Shown piece after piece: positions 45,449 to 53,307 of a stretch of DNA of 64,000 nucleotides. The stretch's first letter is position 1; each line of letters starts with the position of its first letter. Below the pieces are notes generated by a model, which did no database searches, was not told where the DNA came from, and saw nothing but the letters and a program-made list of their open reading frames with translations. The DNA is from Streptomyces lacrimifluminis (lineage in GTDB: Bacteria; Actinomycetota; Actinomycetes; Streptomycetales; Streptomycetaceae). The stretch covers positions 186,001 to 250,000 of the forward strand of contig NZ_BMMU01000006.1 in assembly GCF_014646095.1 (NCBI RefSeq). Direction: 5' to 3'. The position numbers were made by a program, and so were the translations under genes.

Positions 45449-45484
45449 CTTGGTTTTACCAAGTCTCCGCTTGGAAAGTCCAAC
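45449..45484. promoter_or_regulatory. Tandem operators in the aminotransferase-HxlR divergent region
   Basis: Two related 15-bp palindromes, CTTGGTTTTACCAAG (45449-45463, perfect 6-3-6) and CTTGGAAAGTCCAAC (45470-45484), share CTTGG-N5-CCAA. Their centres are 21 bp apart, two helical turns, so two regulator dimers could bind the same face of DNA. They lie directly before the HxlR-type gene. Confidence 0.75.
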
Positions 45485-45505
45485 AACATGTCTAGACTGC
45501 GTCGC

Positions 45506-46150
45506 ATGTCACCTCGCCGAAGCTACGACCAGTACTGTTCCGTCGCTCGCGCCCTCGATGTCGTCGGCGACCGCTGGACCATCCTGATCGTCAGGGAGTT
45601 GCTGGCCGGTCCGCGCCGCTACACCGACCTGCAGACGGATCTGCCGGGCGTCAGCACGGACGTACTGGCGTCGCGGCTGAAGGACATGGAGCGGGACGGC
45701 CTCGCCACCCGCCGTCGGCTGCCTCCGCCGGGGGCCGCGTACGTGTACGAACTCACTGGCCGGGGAAGGCAGTTGCTGCCCGTGCTCCAGGCATTGGGGG
45801 AGTGGGGAGCGCCCGAGCTGGACGAGCGGCGCGCCACGGACGCCGTGCGGGCGCACTGGTTCGCGCTGCCGTTGCTGCGCGGGCTGGAGGCGGCGGGCGG
45901 GGTGAGCGGCGGGGGTCTCGTCGAAGTCCGGCTGGATGAGGGCGAGTTCCATCTGTACGTCGGCGCGGAGGATGTTCCGGTGTACGGTGCCGGGCCCGCC
46001 CCCGAGGAGCCCGACGCCCGCCTGTCGATGGACACCGGTACGTGTGCGGCGGTCGGCCGGGGAGACGTCGGTGTGCTCGACGCCGTACGGGACGGACGTG
46101 TCGAGGTGACCGGCGAGGGAACGTTCGCCAAGACCCTGCGGGAGGCCTGA
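45506..46150 (+). CDS. HxlR family transcriptional regulator
   Basis: About 214 residues. The winged helix matches HxlR: RRSYDQYCSVARALDVVGDRWTILIVRELLAGPRRYTDLQTDLPGVSTDVLASRLKDMERDGLATRR. A longer C-terminal domain (FALPLLRGLEAAGG ... VTGEGTFAKTLREA) resembles the SCP2/effector extension found in many actinobacterial members. This ATG aligns with the family N-terminus; an in-frame ATG at 45488, next to GGAAAG, is an alternative. The single Cys near the start (YDQYCSVA) is the position used for redox sensing in some relatives. Confidence 0.9.
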   Translation: MSPRRSYDQYCSVARALDVVGDRWTILIVRELLAGPRRYTDLQTDLPGVSTDVLASRLKDMERDGLATRRRLPPPGAAYVYELTGRGRQLLPVLQALGEWGAPELDERRATDAVRAHWFALPLLRGLEAAGGVSGGGLVEVRLDEGEFHLYVGAEDVPVYGAGPAPEEPDARLSMDTGTCAAVGRGDVGVLDAVRDGRVEVTGEGTFAKTLREA

Positions 46151-46159
46151 CACGGGACT

Positions 46160-46189
46160 TGCCCGCCGCACGACCGTGCGCGGCGGGCA
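46160..46189. terminator. Bidirectional terminator between HxlR and the membrane-protein gene
   Basis: TGCCCGCCGC / GCGGCGGGCA with a 10-base loop, between the two convergent genes. Confidence 0.7.
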
Positions 46190-46219
46190 TGTTGACGAAC
46201 CGTCAGGAAACGGCCCTGG

Positions 46220-47065
46220 TCAGACTCCCGGCGGCACCTGCCTCGGCCGGCCCGCGCCGCGGGTGAGGGCATAGCCGCCGACGCCCGCCAGGGCGGCCAG
46301 TGCGCCGCCGATCGCCGTCCAGACCCAGCGGTCGGACCACCAGCCGGAGGACCAGCCGTCGTCCGGTTCGATACTCGACAGCACGGCGGACGCCGTCGAA
46401 CCGTCCTCCGTGTCCTCGGACTTGACCGCGATCCCGGGCACCAGCGGCTCGGCCAGTGAACCGTCCACGGCCGCCGAACCGCCGATGTCCAAGGAGCCGA
46501 CCCGCACTTCGGCGTCGACCGGGAGGCCGAGGTCGGAGGTCGCGAGGTTCACCGTCGTCAGCCGGATGTAGTACGTGCCCGGCAGCGGGTCGTTGGCCCA
46601 CTGCTCCGACCAGGCGCGGACCGTGCGCAGGGTGCACGCCAGCTCCACGGACGCGGTGCCCGGGGCGGCGGTGCGCGTCTGGGCGCCGTACTGGCAGGCC
46701 TGGCGGCGCCGCAGACCGTCGTACACGTCGAGTTGCCACGTCTCGGACGCGTGCGTGTCCGGCAGCTTCACCGTCGCCTTGACGGTGGGGCGTTGACCGG
46801 CGTCCGCGGGGAACGACCAGTACAGGTAGTCGCCCGCCGAGCCGCTCGCGGTGGCCTGCTGCCCCTGGTCGATCTCCGTCGCCGTACGGAACGACGTGCC
46901 CGCCGAGGTGGGCGCCGAGCTGCCGTCCGAAGGGCTCGCCGAGGGCGAGGCATCGGCGACGGCCGGGGTCGCGGCCAGCCCGAGCATCAGCATGGCCGAG
47001 CCCAACACACGGGTACCGCACATCAGTTGTCCCTTGGGAACTCGATTGACTCGCATCACTCGCAT
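46220..47065 (-). CDS. Exported, membrane-anchored protein paired with the VWA protein
   Basis: 281 residues. A signal sequence (LGSAMLMLGLAATPAVADA) is followed by a Ser/Pro-rich linker. The extracytoplasmic beta-rich domain (TATEIDQGQQATASGSAGDYLYWSFPADAGQRPTV) looks like a pre-peptidase C-terminal type fold. A C-terminal helix (WVWTAIGGALAALAGVGGYAL) and a basic tail anchor it. The ATG overlaps the VWA stop by one base (TGATG) with GGAGG upstream, so the two are coupled. Function unknown. Confidence 0.82.
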   Translation of the reverse strand: MRVMRVNRVPKGQLMCGTRVLGSAMLMLGLAATPAVADASPSASPSDGSSAPTSAGTSFRTATEIDQGQQATASGSAGDYLYWSFPADAGQRPTVKATVKLPDTHASETWQLDVYDGLRRRQACQYGAQTRTAAPGTASVELACTLRTVRAWSEQWANDPLPGTYYIRLTTVNLATSDLGLPVDAEVRVGSLDIGGSAAVDGSLAEPLVPGIAVKSEDTEDGSTASAVLSSIEPDDGWSSGWWSDRWVWTAIGGALAALAGVGGYALTRGAGRPRQVPPGV

Positions 47066-48333
47066 CAGTTGGTCCTCCATACCGAGACCCGCAGGCGCGA
47101 GATCCAGCCCCACAGGACACCCGTGAGGAAGCCGAACACGACGAGCGCGCCCAGCAGCCACCAGCCACGGCCGAGGCCGAAGGAGGCCACGTCGCTCGCC
47201 CGGCTCGGGCCGTCGACCACGTCGACGGTCAGTTCGAGCGGCAGGCCGGGCGTGGACTTCACACCACTGGCCGCCGAGAAGGAGTTGGTGACCTGGAGAC
47301 ACACCGTCTCGGCCGCCGGCTTGTCCGCGTCGTCGTCCGCCTCCGCCTTCGGATAGCGCAGCCCGGTCGAGATGACGTCGGTACGCCCGGTGCCGTTGCC
47401 CTCGCCGCGGACGATCTCGCGGCCGTGCACGGTCACCGCCCGCAGCAGCACCCCGTAGTCGGGGTTGACCGCCCGGTCGGCGGACACGCTCACCGAGGCG
47501 CGCAGTTCCTGTCCCGGCAGGACGTCGACGCGGTACCAGCGCTGCTGGCCGAACTCCTCACGGTCCGTGTACAGGCCGGACTTCACCGCCGGGGCGTTCG
47601 CGCATCCGGCAGCGCCTTCGACGGCCACCGGCGTCACCACCGGGTCGGCGGCACGGACGACCAACTGGTTGACCTTGTCGGCGAGTTCGTCGGTGTGCTC
47701 GACCGACGTGTACGTCCCGCCGGTCGCCTCCGCGATACAGCTCAGCTGCTGCCGCATCCTGGTGTTCGGGACCAGGCCGAGAGTGTCGATGGTGAGGCCG
47801 ATGCCCTTGGCCGCGATCTCCCGGGCCACCTCGCACGGGTCGAGCGGTGCGCAGGTGTCCTCGCCGTCGCTGATGAGCACGATGCGCTTGGTGCCCTCGC
47901 CGCCGTCGAGGTCGTCGGCGGCCTTCAGCAGCGCGGGGCCGATCGGCGTCCAGCCGGTGGGCGTCAGCGTCGCGACCGCGGTCTTGGCCTCGACCCGGTC
48001 GAGCGGGCCCACCGGGTAGAGCTGCGCGGTGTCCTTGCAGCCCTCCTTGCGGTCGTCGCCCGGGTAGTTGGCGCCCAGCGTGCGGATACCGAGCTGGACC
48101 TCCTCGGGTGTCGCGTCCAGCACCTCGTTGAACGCCTGCTTCGCCGCGGCCATCCGCGACTGGCCGTCGATGTCGCGCGCCCGCATCGAACCGCTGACGT
48201 CCAGGAGGAGGTTGACCTTGGGGGCGAGTGCGGTCGTTTCGTCGGCGACGGCTCCGGCAGGGACCGCGATCCCGGCCGCCAGGGCGGCGAGCAGGGCACA
48301 GGCGCCCGCCGCCAGCCGTTGTCTTGTGATCAT
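47065..48333 (-). CDS. Secreted/membrane-anchored VWA domain protein
   Basis: 422 residues with a Sec signal (residues 1-~30) and a von Willebrand A domain whose metal site is intact: VNLLLDVSGSMRARD, a Thr in TPTGWTPIGPAL and the Asp of LISDGEDTC. A beta-rich domain follows (YRVDVLPGQELRASVSVSADRAV), similar to that in the paired protein. A C-terminal membrane helix (WWLLGALVVFGFLTGVLWGW) and basic tail end it. VWA domains bind ligands or assemble complexes; here probably at the cell surface with the next gene product. Confidence 0.9.
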   Translation of the reverse strand: MITRQRLAAGACALLAALAAGIAVPAGAVADETTALAPKVNLLLDVSGSMRARDIDGQSRMAAAKQAFNEVLDATPEEVQLGIRTLGANYPGDDRKEGCKDTAQLYPVGPLDRVEAKTAVATLTPTGWTPIGPALLKAADDLDGGEGTKRIVLISDGEDTCAPLDPCEVAREIAAKGIGLTIDTLGLVPNTRMRQQLSCIAEATGGTYTSVEHTDELADKVNQLVVRAADPVVTPVAVEGAAGCANAPAVKSGLYTDREEFGQQRWYRVDVLPGQELRASVSVSADRAVNPDYGVLLRAVTVHGREIVRGEGNGTGRTDVISTGLRYPKAEADDDADKPAAETVCLQVTNSFSAASGVKSTPGLPLELTVDVVDGPSRASDVASFGLGRGWWLLGALVVFGFLTGVLWGWISRLRVSVWRTN

Positions 48334-48380
48334 CGACGGATCCTATTGACCCGGGGTCACCCGCTGCACAACGGGTCCCG

Positions 48381-49886
48381 TCAGCCGCCTCCCCGCTTCA
48401 CCTCTCCCAGGGGGTTGGGGAGTTGGGTCCACAGATCTCCGGGGGTGTCCGGCGACAGCCGCATCAGGGTCAACGCCTTGGTGGGCAGGGACTGTTCGAG
48501 CAGCGCCTGGAGATCCGGCGTACGCGGCAGCCCTGGTACGGCTGTCTCCAGCGACTCCCGGAGTGCCGCCTCCGAACCGGCGGTCGCACCCAGCGCCCCC
48601 GCCACCAGCGAGCCGAACAGCTTGCGGCGCAACGTGATCTCGTCGTCGGTGACGATCCGTCCGGTCAGCGCCGGCGTCGCGATTCCGTGCCGGGCCAGCC
48701 GGACTGGGCTGACGCGGATGTCGGCGAGGTCGCGGTAGACCAACCGCAGCGGGTCGCCGGTCGCCGACAGCACGACGAGGAGGTTCTGACCGTGTGCCTC
48801 CAGGGCGACGCCCAGATCGAGCAGGCGCAGACCCACGGAGAGGGCGAGACGCGTGAACTCGGCCAGCCAGAAGGGTGATTGAGGAAGCCCTGTGGCGGCG
48901 AGGGACCCGACCGGCACGACGTGCTCACCTGCCCCCGAGTCCGCGTACAGGTCCGGTGCTTCCCTCAACACGGCTGCCAGATCGGGGGAGTCGGCGGAGA
49001 CCGCGCCGAGGGTGCGGGTGATGTGCAGCAGCCCGTCGAGACGCGCTGCCATGGACTCCATGAACGCCGACACCGTCGCCGCGGTCTGGATCGAGTACGG
49101 CGAGATGTCCCGTACCGAGGAGGTGAGCCGGGCGCTCAACGCCGTCTTGAGGTGCGGGCCGCCGTCCGGGAGGGCGAGGCTGCGCAGGGACATCAGAGGA
49201 TGCGCCGACAGGCCGCCGCTGCTGGGGAGTCGGAGCACGTGCTCCGCCTGCCAGGGGTGCACCGGGATCAGCGGACGCCCTCCGTCCCACAGCCACTCGG
49301 GCCACTCGCCCCGCACGGCACAGTCGTCCGCCGCCACCAGCGCCAGCCGCACGACCGGCCGGTGCTCGGGCCCGTACGCGAGCTGCTCGGCCACGGAGAA
49401 CCCGGGCCGGGAACGGCAGTTGGGGTGGAAGGGATGCCCGTCGACGACCCGCTGCTCCCACTCCCAGCTATTCACGGGAGCACGTAGGGCGCTGTCCTGG
49501 TCGGCGCGTGACAGGGCCAAGGAGGCGACACTGTCGCCGAGTTCGACCGCGAAGGCGGGGCCGTGCGGGACGGCCAGGTCCGTCATCAGCCGCGCCGGAT
49601 CGTCGTACGCCACCGACCCGAGCCGTACGGCGGTGACGCGGCCGTCGACGGCGTACGGATCGGCGTACGGGCCCTCCAGCCGGCGTCCGTCCGCCAGCAG
49701 GAGAGCAGCGCCGCTCTCGCGCCGGACGACCCACGGCAGCGGCTCGTGGACGAGCGCCCGCCACAACCGCGTCAGTACGGCGGCCCGGGCGCCGGGCAGC
49801 TCGGCCGCGTACCGCGACACGAGGTCGGGGCGTACGGCGGCCAGTTCCTCGGCGATCTCGGCCTCTGCGCTGGAGGGACGGTGCAC
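48381..49886 (-). CDS. IucA/IucC family (NIS) siderophore synthetase
   Basis: ATP-dependent ligase of about 501 residues forming amide/ester bonds in NRPS-independent siderophores. Nucleotide and substrate motifs are visible: DGHPFHPNCRSRPG, IPVHPWQAEHVL, LKTALSARLTSSVRDISPYS and LEAHGQNLLVV. A GTG with GGAG 6 bases upstream is the best start; an ATG at 49940 adds 18 residues but lacks a ribosome site. It is divergent from a second NIS synthetase. No iron box of the DmdR type is visible in the gap. Confidence 0.9.
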   Translation of the reverse strand: MHRPSSAEAEIAEELAAVRPDLVSRYAAELPGARAAVLTRLWRALVHEPLPWVVRRESGAALLLADGRRLEGPYADPYAVDGRVTAVRLGSVAYDDPARLMTDLAVPHGPAFAVELGDSVASLALSRADQDSALRAPVNSWEWEQRVVDGHPFHPNCRSRPGFSVAEQLAYGPEHRPVVRLALVAADDCAVRGEWPEWLWDGGRPLIPVHPWQAEHVLRLPSSGGLSAHPLMSLRSLALPDGGPHLKTALSARLTSSVRDISPYSIQTAATVSAFMESMAARLDGLLHITRTLGAVSADSPDLAAVLREAPDLYADSGAGEHVVPVGSLAATGLPQSPFWLAEFTRLALSVGLRLLDLGVALEAHGQNLLVVLSATGDPLRLVYRDLADIRVSPVRLARHGIATPALTGRIVTDDEITLRRKLFGSLVAGALGATAGSEAALRESLETAVPGLPRTPDLQALLEQSLPTKALTLMRLSPDTPGDLWTQLPNPLGEVKRGGG

Positions 49887-50022
49887 GGCGGGCTCCTCGG
49901 GTGCGGGTTTGGGCGCGGGTAAGTGCTGGTGAACGGGCATGGACGACGACAGACATACTGATCGCCAGTGCACCGCGGGAATCCGCGACCGTAGGGAAGC
50001 ACCGTAAGAAACGAGGGAACGC

Positions 50023-51567
50023 GTGGACCCCACCAGGCCGCCCACCGCACCCCCGGATGCCACCGCACCCCCGGCCACCCCCGTACGCGACGGCATCGGA
50101 GCGCGCGCCGACGCGTACGCGACCGCGCCCTTGCTCAACTGTCTGCTCCGGGAGGTGGCGCAGCCGGTCCCCGGCCCGGGCGAGCCGCGCGTGTACCGGC
50201 TGCCGAGCGGGGCGCGCCTGCTGCGAGTGCGCGGTGGGCGGCGGCCCGCGGCACCCGAGGTGAACACGGGAGACGGCACCTGGCACCCGGTCGGTCACGC
50301 CGAACTCGTCAAGCTCGTGGCCGAGGAACTCCAGGCGCACACCGGCCTGTCCAACCCCGAGCTGCCCACGGAGATGGCCGACAGCCGGGACACGGTCGCC
50401 GCGCTGCTCACCGCCCGCGACAGCACCACGCCGCCGGACGACCCGTACCGGTGCTCCGAGCAGTCCCTTCTCCTCGGGCACCCCTACCACCCGGCGCCCA
50501 AGGCGCGCGGCGGCGGCCCGGTCGCGGGCTGGCTGCCGTACGCGCCCGAGGCGTACGCCGCGTTCCCGCTGGTGCTGCTCGGCGTGCGCGAGGACCTGGT
50601 GGCCGAGGAGGGCGACGTGTCCGACCTGGACGCCTTCGGCACGGCCCCGCCCGGCTACCGGCTGCTGCCCGCCCACCCCTGGCAGCTCGACCTCGTCGCC
50701 CCGAGCCTGACGGGCGCCTTCGCGGACGGCCGGCTGATCCGGCTGGGCCCGACCGCGTTCGACACCTGGCCGACGGCGGCCGTCCGCACGCTGTACGCGC
50801 CCGAGCACGATCTCTTCGTCAAGTTCAGCCTCGACGTCCGTATCACCAACGACGTACGCCGGCTCTGGCGCCACGACCTGCTGGAACTGCGCCGTACCGA
50901 CGCCGCGGTGACCTCCGCCGCCGGCCGGACCTCCGGTGCCTGGCTGAGCGACCGCGGCTACCGCACCGCCGACTTCGCCTTCGAGGAGCTGGCGGTGCTG
51001 GTGCGGGACGGCCTGCACGGCCACATCGTCCCCGGTACGGCACCCGTGCTCGCCGCCGCCCTGGTGGAGGGCTTCCCCGGCACCCCGCTCGACGGACTCG
51101 GCGACCCCGTCGGCTGGTGGACGGCGTACCTGCGCGCGGTCGTACCCCCGGCCCTCGAACTGTTCGCACGGCACGGCGTTGTCATCGAGGCCCACCTCCA
51201 GAACTGCCTGATCGCCGTCGACGCCGCCAGAACTCCCGTACAGGCCCTGTTCCGGGACGCGGAGGGCGTCAAGCTGCTGCCGGAGGTGAGCCGGGCGGCC
51301 GGGTGGGAGCGGCTGGTGTACTGCCTGGTCGTCAACCACCTCGTCGAGGTCGCTGAGACGCTGCGCGAGCGCCACCCGGACCTCGACCCGTGGCCCGCCG
51401 TACGCGACGAGTTCGGACGCGAGAGCCGCCGCCTCGACCTCCCCGAGGCCGCCGCCCTGCTCACCGCGCCCACCCTCCCCGGCAAGACGAACCTGCTGTT
51501 GCGCTGGACGGGCGCGGACGGGGCGGACGCCCGGTATCTCCCGCTGCCGAATCCGCTGCGCGCATAG
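50023..51567 (+). CDS. IucA/IucC family (NIS) siderophore synthetase, second copy
   Basis: 514 residues, GTG start with GAGGGA upstream. Motifs match the family but differ from the neighbour: LLGHPYHPAPKARGG, LPAHPWQLDLV, FVKFSLDVRITNDVRRL, FEELAVLVRDGL and IEAHLQNCLIAV. The two synthetases probably act in turn on the two carboxylates of one scaffold, such as citrate or succinyl units. No amine oxygenase, decarboxylase or exporter gene is close, so the substrate is undefined. Confidence 0.9.
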   Translation: MDPTRPPTAPPDATAPPATPVRDGIGARADAYATAPLLNCLLREVAQPVPGPGEPRVYRLPSGARLLRVRGGRRPAAPEVNTGDGTWHPVGHAELVKLVAEELQAHTGLSNPELPTEMADSRDTVAALLTARDSTTPPDDPYRCSEQSLLLGHPYHPAPKARGGGPVAGWLPYAPEAYAAFPLVLLGVREDLVAEEGDVSDLDAFGTAPPGYRLLPAHPWQLDLVAPSLTGAFADGRLIRLGPTAFDTWPTAAVRTLYAPEHDLFVKFSLDVRITNDVRRLWRHDLLELRRTDAAVTSAAGRTSGAWLSDRGYRTADFAFEELAVLVRDGLHGHIVPGTAPVLAAALVEGFPGTPLDGLGDPVGWWTAYLRAVVPPALELFARHGVVIEAHLQNCLIAVDAARTPVQALFRDAEGVKLLPEVSRAAGWERLVYCLVVNHLVEVAETLRERHPDLDPWPAVRDEFGRESRRLDLPEAAALLTAPTLPGKTNLLLRWTGADGADARYLPLPNPLRA

Positions 51568-51607
51568 TGCGCCGGGGCCGGGGGACGGCTCTTCCGCAGT
51601 GGCCGAA

Positions 51608-51656
51608 GCCGACGGGCTCGGTGCGGTGGTGGATCCACCGCACCGAGCCCGTCGGC
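51608..51656. terminator. Long bidirectional terminator
   Basis: A perfect 22-bp stem (left arm begins GCCGACGGGCTC, right arm ends GAGCCCGTCGGC) with a 5-base loop, between the convergent siderophore and GH43 genes. Confidence 0.85.
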
Positions 51657-51694
51657 CGTGCCGTCCGCTGGACGGTCACCCTCAGGTCAGCTCG

Positions 51695-53119
51695 TCAGCT
51701 CGTCAGCCGGAAGGTGGCGTCGCTGCGTCCCGTCGCATTGGTGATCGTTTCGAGCTTCAGTTGGTACGCGTAGTGGCGGATGTACCGGTCGGGGTGGTTG
51801 TACGACTGGAAGGACGACCATGACGAGTCGGCGAGTCCGGCGACCTGTCGGAAGGTGGCGTCCGCGGCGAACTGGGAGGTGCCGTCGTTGTCGACCAGCC
51901 GGAAGTCGGCTCCGTCGTGGCGCAGGTAGTAGCCGGGGTAGTTGACCGACTCGAAGGAGACGGTGCCGGTGCCGGCCAGGCCGGGGCGCTGGCGGAACTG
52001 GGCGTCCTGGTTGGTGACGTTCTGGTCGATGCGTACGTCGAAGTTGGTGTGGCGGACGTAGCGGTCCTGGTAGTTGAAGGACTGCAGGCGCTTGCCCGGG
52101 GCGTAGCGGTCCTGGACGCGGGCGTCCTCGGCGGCGGTCAGGGTCAGGATCGCGCCGTGGCGCTTGTGGGTGCCGCCGAGGTTGTAGCTTCCCGGGGCGG
52201 GCAGCTGGTAGGTGCCGGGGCTGGAGGGGTTGGTGGTGGTGACGGGCATGTAGCCGCGTCCGGAGGCGTACTGGTCGAGGTAGAGGGTCCACTCGTTGCG
52301 GTCGCGGTACTTCATCCACATCGGGCCTTCGACCTGGTTGCCGGTGAGGCCGATACCGGAGAGGTCGCCGAGGTCGGTCCAGGTGCCGAGGATCGAGTTG
52401 CTGCCTTCGAGCGTGATCTGGCCGGCGCTGGAGGCGCGCACGTAGCGGTGGTTGCCGACTCCGGCGGGGACCTCGACGATCTGGGTGTCGATGATGTTCT
52501 GGGAGCCGGGGCGCTCGATGTAGAGCTGCGGGGTGCTGATGGTGCGGAAGTCGGTGGTGCGGGCGTAGTAGACGCGGTGCTTGAGTATGCCGTCGCGGGT
52601 GGCGTTGGTCGCCCAGTACAGGACGTAGTCGTTGGTGGCCGGGTTCCAGATGGCTTCGGGGGCCCAGGCGTTGCGTCCGTCGGGGATGGCGCCGGCGACG
52701 TTGAGCAGCCGGGGGGCGGACCAGGTGACCAGGTCGGTGGACTCCCAGACCACGAGGTTGCGGCTGCCGTTGGACATGGAGTCCGGCCATGACTGGCCGC
52801 AGCCGATGCACAGGTCGGTGGCGAGGATCCAGTACTTGGCGCCGTCGGGCGAGCGGACCAGGGCGGGGTCACGTACCCCTCGGGTGCCGACGTTGGAGCG
52901 CAGGGTCACCGCGCCGCCGTTGAGGTCGTTCCAGTGCAGGCCGTCCGGGCTGTAGGAGAAGTAGATCTGCTGGCCGTTCGACCCGTCCCCGATGAAGTGG
53001 GTCATCAGATAGCCCGGGTCGGCCGCGGCGGCCCGCTCGGGTGCGGTCACCACCTGGGCGGTGAACAGCAGGCAGGCGGCGACGAGTGTCGCCGACAGCC
53101 GTGCGAGAACAGCGGACAT
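51695..53119 (-). CDS. Secreted GH43-like glycoside hydrolase with AbfB (CBM42) domain
   Basis: 474 residues with a Sec signal (SATLVAACLLFTAQVVTAPERAAA). The catalytic five-bladed propeller shows YFSYSPDGLHWNDL, VRDPALVRSPDGAKYW, WAPEAIW and the acid candidate Glu in NQVEGPMWMKY. The C-terminal ~140 residues are an AbfB arabinose-binding domain with three repeats (FNYQDRYVRHTNF, VNYPGYYLRHDGADFRL, YNHPDRYIRHYAYQLKL). Likely alpha-L-arabinofuranosidase or related. The start is the ATG of the signal peptide; 70 codons of open frame precede it. Confidence 0.88.
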   Translation of the reverse strand: MSAVLARLSATLVAACLLFTAQVVTAPERAAAADPGYLMTHFIGDGSNGQQIYFSYSPDGLHWNDLNGGAVTLRSNVGTRGVRDPALVRSPDGAKYWILATDLCIGCGQSWPDSMSNGSRNLVVWESTDLVTWSAPRLLNVAGAIPDGRNAWAPEAIWNPATNDYVLYWATNATRDGILKHRVYYARTTDFRTISTPQLYIERPGSQNIIDTQIVEVPAGVGNHRYVRASSAGQITLEGSNSILGTWTDLGDLSGIGLTGNQVEGPMWMKYRDRNEWTLYLDQYASGRGYMPVTTTNPSSPGTYQLPAPGSYNLGGTHKRHGAILTLTAAEDARVQDRYAPGKRLQSFNYQDRYVRHTNFDVRIDQNVTNQDAQFRQRPGLAGTGTVSFESVNYPGYYLRHDGADFRLVDNDGTSQFAADATFRQVAGLADSSWSSFQSYNHPDRYIRHYAYQLKLETITNATGRSDATFRLTS

Positions 53120-53307
53120 GGATGTTCCCTGTCTTTCTGCGGGTGCCGCAATGAGGGTGGGGTCCTGGGGAAGCCCGATGACGTACGGCCGGACGTCGAG
53201 GGTGACCGGTGTGGCCGCCGTCCTCGGAGGAAGGGGCATCAGGCACGCGTCGCGCGGGCGCGGGGTACCCATAGGGTCCCGCGCCCACGGACGGCAGAGT
53301 GGCAGTG

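Noticed and set aside
43715..45505. Long upstream extension of the HxlR frame
   Set aside because: It runs antisense through the HAD-like and aminotransferase genes; the HxlR start and operators lie at its end.
49887..50022. Iron-box (DmdR/IdeR) operator between the siderophore synthetases
   Set aside because: No TTAGGTTAGGCTAACCTAA-like sequence could be seen in the gap.
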